Position numbers and translations under genes: made by a program. From Burkholderiaceae bacterium (GTDB lineage Bacteria > Pseudomonadota > Gammaproteobacteria > Burkholderiales > Burkholderiaceae_C): 64,000 nucleotides of DNA. Under the pieces are notes generated by a model, which had not been told where the DNA came from, ran no database searches, and saw only the letters and a list, made by a program, of their open reading frames with translations. Positions 27,306 through 34,637 of the stretch are shown piece by piece. The stretch's first letter is position 1. Each line of letters opens with the position of its first letter. The stretch spans positions 1 to 64,000 of the forward strand of contig JAHCKM010000005.1 in the NCBI GenBank assembly GCA_026125795.1, read 5' to 3'.

Positions 27306-28220
27306 TCAGCCGCGCAGGGTCACCAGCACCAGGCCGGCCACCAGCAGCAACATGCCGGCGATCTCGCGCCGCGTGAAGCGCTCGCGGAACAGCTTGAGCG
27401 AGATCGCGTAGCTGAACAGCAGCTCCACCAGGCCCAGCGTGCGCACGTGCGCGGCGCTGGACAGTGCGAACGCGGTGAACCAGCCGGCCGACGCCGCCGC
27501 GCCCATGAAGCCGGCAAACAGCGACGGCCGCCACAACACCAGCACCGCGCGCACGGTGCGCGGCTGGCGCGCGGCCAGATAGCCGCCGAGCATCACGCTC
27601 TGCAGCAACTGCGCCACCAGCAGCGTGGTGGCGGCGGACAGCAGCGGCGAGGCGGTGTCGGTCTGCAACGTTGCGCCGCGAAACGCCACCGCGGCCAGCG
27701 CAAAACACGCACCCGACACCAGGCCCCACCGCGCGGCGGCACTCGTCCAGCCGGTGAGCAGCGCGCGCAGCGGACGCTCGGGGTCGGCCGGCGCCAGCAG
27801 CAGCACGCCGAGCGTGCCGAGCAGCACCGCCAGCATCGCGGGCACGCTCAGCGTGTCGCCGAGGAACACCAGGCCGAACAGCGCCACCAGCAGAATCTCG
27901 GTCTTGGAGTACGCCACGCCGAGCGCGAAGCTGCGCGCCTGCATCGTGCGCAACAGCGCCGCGGTGGCCACGATCTGGCTCGCCGCGCCGAGCGTGACCC
28001 AGGCGAAGAACGTGCGCGTCGTGCCGGGCAGCCCCAGCCCGGTGACCGCACACACGATGGCCAGCCACAACGCCGCGAACGGCGCGCCATAGACGAAGCG
28101 CACCAGCGTCGCGCCCAGCGTGCCGAGCTCGCCCACCAGCTTGCGCTGCGTCGCGTTGCGCAGCGTCTGCGCGAACGCGGCGAACACGGTGATCGGGATC
28201 CACGCCCACTCGGTCGGCAT
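27306..28220 (-). CDS. EamA-family (DMT) transporter
   Basis: About 304 residues with ten predicted membrane helices in two repeats of five, the EamA layout. Motifs include YSKTEILLVALFGLVFLGD at the end of the first half and SYAISLKLFRERFTRREIAG at the end of the second. Family members export amino acids or metabolites. Start taken at ATG 28220; a second ATG at 28238 is possible and neither has a good Shine-Dalgarno. It diverges from the MFS gene at 28318 and converges on the small gene ending 27286 with 19 nt between. Confidence 0.85.
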   Translation of the reverse strand: MPTEWAWIPITVFAAFAQTLRNATQRKLVGELGTLGATLVRFVYGAPFAALWLAIVCAVTGLGLPGTTRTFFAWVTLGAASQIVATAALLRTMQARSFALGVAYSKTEILLVALFGLVFLGDTLSVPAMLAVLLGTLGVLLLAPADPERPLRALLTGWTSAAARWGLVSGACFALAAVAFRGATLQTDTASPLLSAATTLLVAQLLQSVMLGGYLAARQPRTVRAVLVLWRPSLFAGFMGAAASAGWFTAFALSSAAHVRTLGLVELLFSYAISLKLFRERFTRREIAGMLLLVAGLVLVTLRG

Positions 28221-28317
28221 GGGGCTGCATTGGAACATCGGCGCGCCAGCGTGCTCGTTGCGCGCCGCGTGTACCTGCAGCGCGGCACCCATGGCGCCGC
28301 GTGTAGAGTGCGCCGCC

Positions 28318-29529
28318 ATGCGCGGCGCGGGAGCGAACCACACGATCGATCCCGCGCTGGTGGTGATCCTGGCCGGCGTCAGCGCGGCGCTGCACGTGGG
28401 CAAGCTGCCGCCGGCGATCCCCGTGCTGCAGCAGTCCCTCGGCCTGTCGCTGCTGCAGGCGGCGTTCCTGTTGTCGATGGTGCAAGGCGCCGGCATGTGC
28501 GCCGGTGTGGCCTTCGGTGCGTTGGCCGATGCATTGGGCTTGCGGCGCAGCATGCTGATCGGGCTCGGGTTGACCGCGTTGGCCAGCGCGCTCGGCGGCG
28601 CGTCGATGCACGTGGTGCCACTGCTGGCGCTGCGCGCGGTCGAGGGCTTCGGCTTTCTGCTCGTGGTGTTGCCGGCGCCGGGTCTGGTGCGTCGCCTGGT
28701 GCCGCCCGAGCGCATCAGTCTGATGCTCGGCATGTGGGGGGCCTACATGCCGCTGGCCACCGCCAGCGCGTTGCTGGTGGGCCCGCTGTGGATCCAGTGG
28801 CTCGGCTGGCGCGCGTGGTGGTGGCTGATGGCGGCGCTCACCGCGGCGATGGCGTTGTGGCTCGCACGGGCCGTGCCGGCCGGGCTCGCGGCGCCGGCTG
28901 CGTCCGCGCAGGCGCCGCTGCGCTGGCCCACGCGCCTGCGCCACACGCTGTCGGCGCGCGGACCGTGGCTGGTGGCCGCGAGCTTTGCGGTGTACTCGAG
29001 CCAATGGTTGGCGGTGATCGGCTTCCTGCCGTCGATCTACACGCAGGCCGGCATCAGCGGCGCGGCCACCGGCGTGCTCACGGCATTGGCCGCGGCGGTG
29101 AACATGGTGGGCAACATCGGCTCGGGCCGCTTGTTGCACCAAGGCGCCAAGCCGACCACGCTGCTGGCCGCGGGATTCGTCGCGATGGCGCTGACGGCGT
29201 TGCTGGCCTTCGCCGGCCACGACGGCGAGGGCGCGCATCCGGTGCTGCGTTACGCCGCCGTGCTGGCGTTCTCGGCCATCGGCGGCGTGATTCCCGGCAC
29301 CTTGTTCTCGCTCGCGGTGCGCGTGGCGCCGGGCGAGCACACGCTGTCGAGCACGGTGGGCTGGGTCCAGCAGTGGTCGGCGGCCGGGCAGTTCATCGGG
29401 CCGCCGATCGTCGCGTGGGTGGCCGGCATGGCCGGTGGCTGGCACCACACGTGGCTCGCCACAGGTGCGTGCTCGCTGGTGGGTCTCGTGCTCACCGCGC
29501 TGATCGCACGGCTGCTGCGGCGGGCCTGA
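28318..29529 (+). CDS. MFS transporter, CynX/NimT-like
   Basis: 403 residues, twelve membrane helices. The MFS loop motif between helices 2 and 3 is visible as GALADALGLRRSMLIG. The layout resembles the CynX/NimT group (cyanate or small-organic-anion exporters), but the substrate cannot be named. 97 nt separate it from the divergent EamA gene. It lies upstream of the Spy-like gene on the same strand with a 111-nt gap. Confidence 0.83.
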   Translation: MRGAGANHTIDPALVVILAGVSAALHVGKLPPAIPVLQQSLGLSLLQAAFLLSMVQGAGMCAGVAFGALADALGLRRSMLIGLGLTALASALGGASMHVVPLLALRAVEGFGFLLVVLPAPGLVRRLVPPERISLMLGMWGAYMPLATASALLVGPLWIQWLGWRAWWWLMAALTAAMALWLARAVPAGLAAPAASAQAPLRWPTRLRHTLSARGPWLVAASFAVYSSQWLAVIGFLPSIYTQAGISGAATGVLTALAAAVNMVGNIGSGRLLHQGAKPTTLLAAGFVAMALTALLAFAGHDGEGAHPVLRYAAVLAFSAIGGVIPGTLFSLAVRVAPGEHTLSSTVGWVQQWSAAGQFIGPPIVAWVAGMAGGWHHTWLATGACSLVGLVLTALIARLLRRA

Positions 29530-29539
29530 CGACAAAAAA

Positions 29540-29555
29540 CGATACACGGCGATAC
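29540..29555 (+). promoter_or_regulatory. Direct-repeat site ahead of the Spy/two-component operon
   Basis: CGATAC occurs twice with a 10-bp repeat period (29540-29545 and 29550-29555), about 86 nt before the Spy-like start. OmpR-family regulators bind direct half-sites with this spacing, so it may be the operator of the response regulator encoded in this operon. Confidence 0.4.
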
Positions 29556-29640
29556 GGCGCCGAAAGGACGCCGCGCGCCGTCGTGCGCACGATGCGAGCC
29601 GTGTTCAACGCATCGGCCGCACGGCCGCGAGAAGGAAAGC

Positions 29641-30111
29641 ATGATGAAACGCTGGCTCAAACGCACGCTGATCGGCGTGTTCGGTGCCTCGGTGCTGTTC
29701 GGCGGCCTGGCGGCGTGCTCGCATCGCTACCACCACGGCTACGGCCACAACATGAGCGAAGAAGACGCGGCCAAGATGCGCGCGCGTTTGATCGACAAGG
29801 TCTCCAGCCGCCTCGATCTCGACGAGGCGCAGAAGGCCAAGCTCGGCCTCGTGGCCGACCAGCTGCGCGCCGGGCGCCAGGCGCTGCGCGGCGATACCGA
29901 TCCGCGCGCCGAGATCCAGTCGCTGGTGGCCGGCAACACGTTCGACCGTGCCAAGGCCAAGCTGCTGGTCGACACCAGGACCAGCGCCGTCCAGAGCAAG
30001 AGCCCGGAGCTGATCGCTGCGTTGGGCGACTTCTACGACAGCCTCAAGCCTGAGCAGCAGCAGAAGGTGCGTGAGTTCATGCAGCGGGGTCGCCATGGCT
30101 GGGGCCGCTGA
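29641..30111 (+). CDS. Spy/CpxP-like periplasmic lipoprotein
   Basis: 156 residues. AAGGA precedes the tandem ATGs. A signal with lipobox-like LAAC (residue about 26) is followed by a His/Tyr-rich stretch (SHRYHHGYGHNMS) and a helical body with DLDEAQKAKLGLVADQLR and LKPEQQQKVREFMQRG, the two LTxxQ-like segments of the Spy/CpxP family. Those proteins are periplasmic chaperones or inhibitors of the Cpx-type sensor. The same operon encodes a sensor kinase and response regulator, so a feedback role is a natural inference. The His cluster might bind metal. Confidence 0.8.
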   Translation: MMKRWLKRTLIGVFGASVLFGGLAACSHRYHHGYGHNMSEEDAAKMRARLIDKVSSRLDLDEAQKAKLGLVADQLRAGRQALRGDTDPRAEIQSLVAGNTFDRAKAKLLVDTRTSAVQSKSPELIAALGDFYDSLKPEQQQKVREFMQRGRHGWGR

Positions 30112-30640
30112 GCTGCACCCGCACGGCCGCGCGCCGGCGCGCGCGCGCCCGCTCGGCGTGGTGGCGGCCTCGCGCGCCGACGCCGCGCTGGATCGCTGGC
30201 TGCGCGTGCGCCCGGCCGCGCTCGCGCTGCTGCTCACCGTGGTGGCGCTGGCGCTGCATGCGCTGGTCCTGGGTGCGCCCGCAAGCTGGGCGCAGTCGGC
30301 GCCGCTCGGCCTCCCGATGCTGCTGGCCGGTGCGGGCTGGGTGGCGTGGGCGGCGTGGGCCCTGCGCCGCGCCGGCACCGCGCTGCGATCGGCCGCGGCC
30401 CCATCGGTGCTGGTCGACGAAGGGCCGTACCGCTTGCACCGCCATCCGATCTACGCGGGCACGGTGCTGGCGATGCTCGGGCTTGGCCTCACGATCGGCG
30501 TGCCGCTGATGGCGATCGCCGCGGTCAACTTCGTCGCCATCGTCGCCACGGTGCACATCCCGCACGAGGAGGCGCGGCTGCAACGTGCGTTCGGCGGTTG
30601 GTACAGTGACTACGCGGCGAGCGTGCGTCGCTGGATATGA
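30095..30640 (+). CDS. Isoprenylcysteine carboxyl methyltransferase (ICMT)-like membrane protein
   Basis: 181 residues from ATG 30095, overlapping the Spy-like gene by 17 nt. Hydrophobic helices flank the signature YRLHRHPIYAGTVLAM and the C-terminal HEEARLQRAFGGWYSDYA, shared by ICMT/PEMT-type S-adenosylmethionine methyltransferases of the membrane. Bacterial members often modify lipids or isoprenoids. Placement between the Spy-like protein and the two-component genes is unusual and suggests an envelope function. Confidence 0.82.
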   Translation: MAGAAELHPHGRAPARARPLGVVAASRADAALDRWLRVRPAALALLLTVVALALHALVLGAPASWAQSAPLGLPMLLAGAGWVAWAAWALRRAGTALRSAAAPSVLVDEGPYRLHRHPIYAGTVLAMLGLGLTIGVPLMAIAAVNFVAIVATVHIPHEEARLQRAFGGWYSDYAASVRRWI

Positions 30641-30650
30641 CACAACGCGA

Positions 30651-31334
30651 ATGCCGCGCCTGCTGCTGATCGACGACGACGAACAACTCGGAGCGCCGCT
30701 GGCCACCTACCTGCGGCGCTTTCAGTTCGATCTGGAGCACGCCACGCGCCCGAGCGAGGGGCTCAAGCGCCTGCGCCAGGGCGGCTTCGACGCGGCGATC
30801 CTCGACGTGATGCTCCCCGAGATGGACGGCTTCGAGCTGTGCCGCACGATCCGCAAGGAAAGCAACATCCCGATCGTGATGCTCACCGCGCGCGGCGACG
30901 TGATGGACCGCGTGGTCGGACTCGAGCTCGGCGCCGACGACTACCTGCCCAAGCCGTTCGAGCCGCGCGAGCTGCTGGCGCGCATCCAGACCATCCTGCG
31001 CCGCACGGCGCCCGCGGCCGGCAACGGCGTGCGCCAGCTGCGCTTCGACGGCGGCCTCGCGATCGACCTCGACCGCCGTACCGTCGAACGAGCCGACGCC
31101 GCGATCGACCTGACCAGCACCGAGTTCGAGCTGCTGGTGATGCTCGCGCAGGCCCCCGGCAAGGTGTTCAGCCGCGACGACATCCTTGAGAAGCTGCGCG
31201 GCCAGTCGGCCGAGGACATCCACACGCGCGCCGTCGACATCCTGGTGAGCCGGCTGCGCCGCAAGCTCGAGCCGCTGGACTGCATCAAGACGCTGCGCAA
31301 CGCGGGCTACACGTTTGCCGGGGTGCGGGCATGA
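30651..31334 (+). CDS. OmpR-family response regulator (CpxR-like)
   Basis: 227 residues. REC domain with acidic pocket IDDD and phospho-acceptor Asp 52 (ILDVMLPEMDG), the Thr in VMLTARGD and Lys in LPKPFEP. C-terminal winged helix (LTSTEFELLVMLAQ, then VDILVSRLRRKLEP). It acts as a DNA-binding regulator controlled by the kinase whose gene overlaps its stop by 4 nt (ATGA). The likely site of action includes the CGATAC direct repeat at 29540. Confidence 0.93.
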   Translation: MPRLLLIDDDEQLGAPLATYLRRFQFDLEHATRPSEGLKRLRQGGFDAAILDVMLPEMDGFELCRTIRKESNIPIVMLTARGDVMDRVVGLELGADDYLPKPFEPRELLARIQTILRRTAPAAGNGVRQLRFDGGLAIDLDRRTVERADAAIDLTSTEFELLVMLAQAPGKVFSRDDILEKLRGQSAEDIHTRAVDILVSRLRRKLEPLDCIKTLRNAGYTFAGVRA

Positions 31335-32683
31335 GCTCCGTGCCCGCGCGCGATGGCATCCGTGCGCGCTGGCATGCCGCACACGCGCGCTGGCACGCCA
31401 AGCACCACCAGTGGCGCCATTCGATGCGCCACTCGCTGAAGTGGCGCATCGTGATCGCGTTCCTGCTGCTGGCGCTGGCCATGACCGGCGTCTTCCTGAT
31501 CGGCGCCAAGCGCATGGTCACCACGGGCTGGCAGTCCTATGCCAAGCCCTTGGTGGCCGACTACATCGACAAGCTGGTGCTGGAGATCGGCTCGCCGCCG
31601 AGCCTGGAGCGGGCTGGGGCCATCGTCGCGCGCTTGCCGGTCAGCGTGAAGATCGACGGACCGCGGGTGCAGTACGACTCGCATCCCGGTGCCCATCCAT
31701 CCTGGAGCGTCCCCGACGACGACCCGCGCCACGGCCCGGAGAGCTGGGGGCTGGTGCGCACCACGGCCGACGGGCACCGCATCACCTTCGGACTGGTGAA
31801 TGCGTTGCGCGGCGACCGGCCCCGCATCTTCGCCTGGATCACGCTGGCTGCGCTGCTCGGCATCACGCTGGCCGCCTATGCCTACGTGCACCGCATGCTG
31901 CGGCCGCTCCAGGGCATCGGCGACGGCGTGGCGCGTTTCGGCCGCGGCGACTTCGGCCAGCCGATTCCGATCGTGCGGCACGACGAGCTCGGAGACCTTG
32001 CCGATCGGGTCAACACCATGGCCACCAGCCTGCAGGGCATGCTCGATGCGAAGCGTGCGCTGCTGCTGGCCATCAGCCACGAGCTGCGCAGCCCGCTGAC
32101 GCGTGCGCGCGTCAACGCCGAGCTGGTGGAAGAAGGTGAGCACCGCGACGCGCTGCTGCGCGACCTCTCCGAGATGCGCGACCTGATCACCGACCTGCTG
32201 GAAAGCGAGCGCCTCGCCACCGGCCACGCAGCGCTGCAGACCGAGAGCGTCAATCTCGCCGCGCTGGCGCGCGACGTCGTGGCCACCCAGTTTGCGCAGG
32301 CTCCGTTGAGGCTTGAACTCGATGCCACGGTGCCGGCGTTGCAGCTCGACCCGGTGCGCGTGAGGCTGTTGCTGCGCAACCTGATCGACAACGCGGTGCG
32401 CCACAGCGTGGGCGCGGTGGGTTCGCCCGTGGTGTCGCTGTCGATCGAGGCCGACGGCCGCGTCGCGCTCGGCGTGCGCGATCACGGCCCCGGCGTGAGC
32501 CCGGAGCAGCTGCAGCGCCTGGCCGAACCGTTTTACCGGCCCGACAGCGCGCGCACGCGCGCCAGCGGCGGTGTGGGCCTGGGCCTGTACTTGTGCCGCC
32601 TGGTGGCGCAGGCGCACGGCGGCGAACTGCGCATCCGCCGCGCGGAGCCGGGGCTCGACGTGGCGCTGCTGCTCAGACCCTAG
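31331..32683 (+). CDS. Sensor histidine kinase (CpxA-like)
   Basis: 450 residues. Two membrane helices (IVIAFLLLALAMTGVFLI and WITLAALLGITLAAYAYV) enclose a periplasmic sensor of about 100 residues. A HAMP linker follows, then HisKA with the phospho-acceptor His 250 in AISHELRSPL, and an ATPase with N-box NLIDNAVRHS, G1 RDHGPGV and G2 GVGLGLYLC. A long His-rich N-terminus before the first helix (WHAAHARWHAKHHQWRH) may bind metal. It is the cognate kinase of the preceding regulator. Confidence 0.93.
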   Translation: MSSVPARDGIRARWHAAHARWHAKHHQWRHSMRHSLKWRIVIAFLLLALAMTGVFLIGAKRMVTTGWQSYAKPLVADYIDKLVLEIGSPPSLERAGAIVARLPVSVKIDGPRVQYDSHPGAHPSWSVPDDDPRHGPESWGLVRTTADGHRITFGLVNALRGDRPRIFAWITLAALLGITLAAYAYVHRMLRPLQGIGDGVARFGRGDFGQPIPIVRHDELGDLADRVNTMATSLQGMLDAKRALLLAISHELRSPLTRARVNAELVEEGEHRDALLRDLSEMRDLITDLLESERLATGHAALQTESVNLAALARDVVATQFAQAPLRLELDATVPALQLDPVRVRLLLRNLIDNAVRHSVGAVGSPVVSLSIEADGRVALGVRDHGPGVSPEQLQRLAEPFYRPDSARTRASGGVGLGLYLCRLVAQAHGGELRIRRAEPGLDVALLLRP

Positions 32684-32919
32684 GACGCCAACCCGGCGCC
32701 GGTTGCGCGCGCGGCGCGGGTGCAGGCGCCGGCGCGGGCACATGCCGACCCGCTTCTTCGTTCATGCGCTTGATTGCCGGTGTGGGCTGCGAAGGTGCCG
32801 GGCAACGCGGCAGCGCTGGGGCGCTCGTCGATGGCCGCGCCCGGCGCGGCGCAGCCGGTGAGGCCGGTGAGCAGTGCGGACCGCACGATCGAGTGGACGT
32901 TGAACGGAAACACGCCCAT
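32680..32919 (-). CDS. Possible small lipoprotein ORF (doubtful)
   Basis: 79 codons from ATG 32919. The N-terminus reads like a lipoprotein signal with lipobox (SALLTGLTGCAAPG), but the remainder is low-complexity Ala/Arg and looks like GC-driven translation. A Pro/Ala-rich stretch ending in another frame at 32673 could be the displaced tail of a frameshifted gene. The stop overlaps the kinase stop on the other strand. Not confidently a gene. Confidence 0.25.
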   Translation of the reverse strand: MGVFPFNVHSIVRSALLTGLTGCAAPGAAIDERPSAAALPGTFAAHTGNQAHERRSGSACARAGACTRAARATGAGLAS

Positions 32920-32989
32920 GCCTTGCGGTGGACCAGGCTGCTGGGTGGTGTCCAGTCGCCGCGCAGCGTTGCTTGGGCGCCGCGCTCCA

Positions 32990-33019
32990 GGCCTGCTGAC
33001 ATCACGCTGTCAGCAGGCC
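32990..33019. terminator. Perfect 12-bp hairpin in the RND upstream region
   Basis: GGCCTGCTGACA, loop TCACGC, TGTCAGCAGGCC. It could be a terminator for either flanking side or an operator; no T-run follows directly. Confidence 0.4.
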
Positions 33020-33164
33020 GCCCCGAAGATGCCGCGGCCCGAGCCGGCGCGACGGCGCACTTTTTTGTCGGAACTGCTGTCGATTCGGCGCGCGGCGAAA
33101 CGTCGATGCGGTACGGGCGCTCGATGCCGGTCTTCAACGGCGCGCCGCATTACACCTGAAATGT

Positions 33165-33182
33165 ATGAAAGCCGCGTTTCAT
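33165..33182. promoter_or_regulatory. Inverted repeat upstream of the RND operon
   Basis: ATGAAA-GCCGCG-TTTCAT, 6-bp arms with a 6-nt spacer, 163 nt before the adaptor gene. Candidate regulator site; no regulator gene is adjacent. Confidence 0.35.
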
Positions 33183-33344
33183 CGACTCAACCCCTCCCTC
33201 GACGTTGATGGGGACACCCCGCGCTTCGTAGACTGCACCCACACGCAGGGACCCCCATGTGAGCGAACAGCCGGCCTTGGCGCTGGCTGCTCGCTCGCCC
33301 TGTTTTGGGCTCCCGATGCTGACTCCAGAAAGAAAGGCACCTGC

Positions 33345-34619
33345 ATGAAAGCCTCGAACAAGGCCGGCCAACCGTTTCGTCGTTCGTCCGCGTCATCGCC
33401 TCGCCTGCCGCAGGTGGTGCACGCCGCGGTGGTGCTGGCCAGCATCGCCGCAGCGTCGGTGGCGCTGGTGGCTTGCGGCGACAAGTCGCACGCCCAGGGC
33501 GCAGGCCCGGCCGGCGGTCCGCCGCCGGCGGCGGTGTCGGTGATGGCGGTGGCCGCGACCAACCTGGCGATGAACTACGAGTACGTCGGCCAGACCGCCG
33601 GCTCGCGCGACGTGGAGGTGCGCGCGCGTGTCTCGGGCATCCTGCTGAAGCGCAATTTCACCGAAGGCGGCAACGTCAAGAAGGGCCAGTCGCTGTACAG
33701 CCTCGACCCGGCGCCGTTCCAGGCCGCGCTCAACCGCGCCGATGCCGACGTGGCGTCGGCCGAGGCCAAGCTGGCACAGGCCACGCGCACGCTCGCGCGC
33801 CTGAAGCCGCTGTGGGAGGCGCGCGCGGTCAGCCAGCGCGAGTACGACGATGCCGCGTCGGCCGAGCAGGTGGCGCGCGCCGACTTGAAGGGCGCGCAGG
33901 CGCGCCGCGCCGAGGCCGCGCTCAACCTGGCGTGGACGCGCGTCGAGTCGCCGCTGTCGGGCGCGGTGGGCCGCTCGCAGGTCAGCGAAGGCACGCTGGT
34001 GGCCGGCCCGAGCACCTTGCTGACCACGCTGACGCAGACCGATCCGGTCAAGGTGCGCTTCGGCATCGCCGACACCGACCAGATGAAGTGGCGCAGCGAA
34101 GTGGCGGCCGGCCAGCTCAAGCTGCCGCCCAACGAAGCCTTCACGGTCGAGGTCAAGCTCGCCGACGGCAGCGTCTATCCGCGCAAGGGCAAGCTGCTGT
34201 TCAGCGACACGCGCGTGTCGGGCAACACCGGTACCGTCGAAGCCGAGGCCGAGGTGCCCAACCCCGATGGCGTGCTGATGCCGGGGCAGTTCGTGCGCGT
34301 GCGCCTGAGCGGCGCCACGCGGCCGCAGGCGATCACCGTGCCCACGCGGGCGGTGCTCGAAGGGCCGCAGGGCCGCTTTGTCTACACGGTGGCCGACAAC
34401 AAGGCGATGCCCAAGCCGGTGCAGGTGGGCGACCAGATCGGCGACCAGTGGGTCATCACGCAAGGCCTGAACGCCGGCGACGCCGTGATCGTCGACGGCA
34501 TGGCGCGCATCTTCTTCCCCGGCGCGCCGGTGCAGATCGCGCAGGCGCCCGCCCCCGGCGCGAGCGCACCGGCGGGTCCGGGCGCGAGCGCGCCGGCGCC
34601 CAAGACCGCCTCCAAATAA
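33345..34619 (+). CDS. RND efflux periplasmic adaptor (MFP, AcrA/MexA-like)
   Basis: 424 residues from ATG 33345, with AAAGG upstream. Lipoprotein-type N-terminus with lipobox near VALVACGDK. Then the barrel-sandwich half (VEVRARVSGILLKRNFTEGG), a helical hairpin (residues about 125-190), the second lipoyl half (VESPLSGAVGRSQVSEG), the beta-barrel, and an Ala/Pro-rich tail. It bridges the inner-membrane pump and outer-membrane channel. First gene of a three-gene operon; the pump follows by 18 nt. Confidence 0.93.
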   Translation: MKASNKAGQPFRRSSASSPRLPQVVHAAVVLASIAAASVALVACGDKSHAQGAGPAGGPPPAAVSVMAVAATNLAMNYEYVGQTAGSRDVEVRARVSGILLKRNFTEGGNVKKGQSLYSLDPAPFQAALNRADADVASAEAKLAQATRTLARLKPLWEARAVSQREYDDAASAEQVARADLKGAQARRAEAALNLAWTRVESPLSGAVGRSQVSEGTLVAGPSTLLTTLTQTDPVKVRFGIADTDQMKWRSEVAAGQLKLPPNEAFTVEVKLADGSVYPRKGKLLFSDTRVSGNTGTVEAEAEVPNPDGVLMPGQFVRVRLSGATRPQAITVPTRAVLEGPQGRFVYTVADNKAMPKPVQVGDQIGDQWVITQGLNAGDAVIVDGMARIFFPGAPVQIAQAPAPGASAPAGPGASAPAPKTASK

Positions 34620-34637
34620 CAGAACCGGAGCACGCGC

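Larger units (their letters stand above)
32684..33344. other. 660-bp gap between the two-component and RND operons
   Basis: No convincing gene on the plus strand. It holds the doubtful minus-strand lipoprotein ORF, a perfect 12-bp hairpin at 32990-33019, a T6 run at 33060-33066 after a small GCGC hairpin, and the inverted repeat at 33165-33182. It is the likely promoter region of the efflux operon. Confidence 0.6.

Noticed and set aside
27132-30053. 973-codon plus-strand frame across the EamA, MFS and Spy-like genes
   Set aside because: It crosses three recognisable genes in the wrong frame and ends in low-complexity sequence.
33165-33344. N-terminal extension of the RND adaptor from the ATG at 33165
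   Set aside because: The extension is not a signal peptide; the ATG at 33345 has AAAGG upstream and gives a proper lipoprotein N-terminus.
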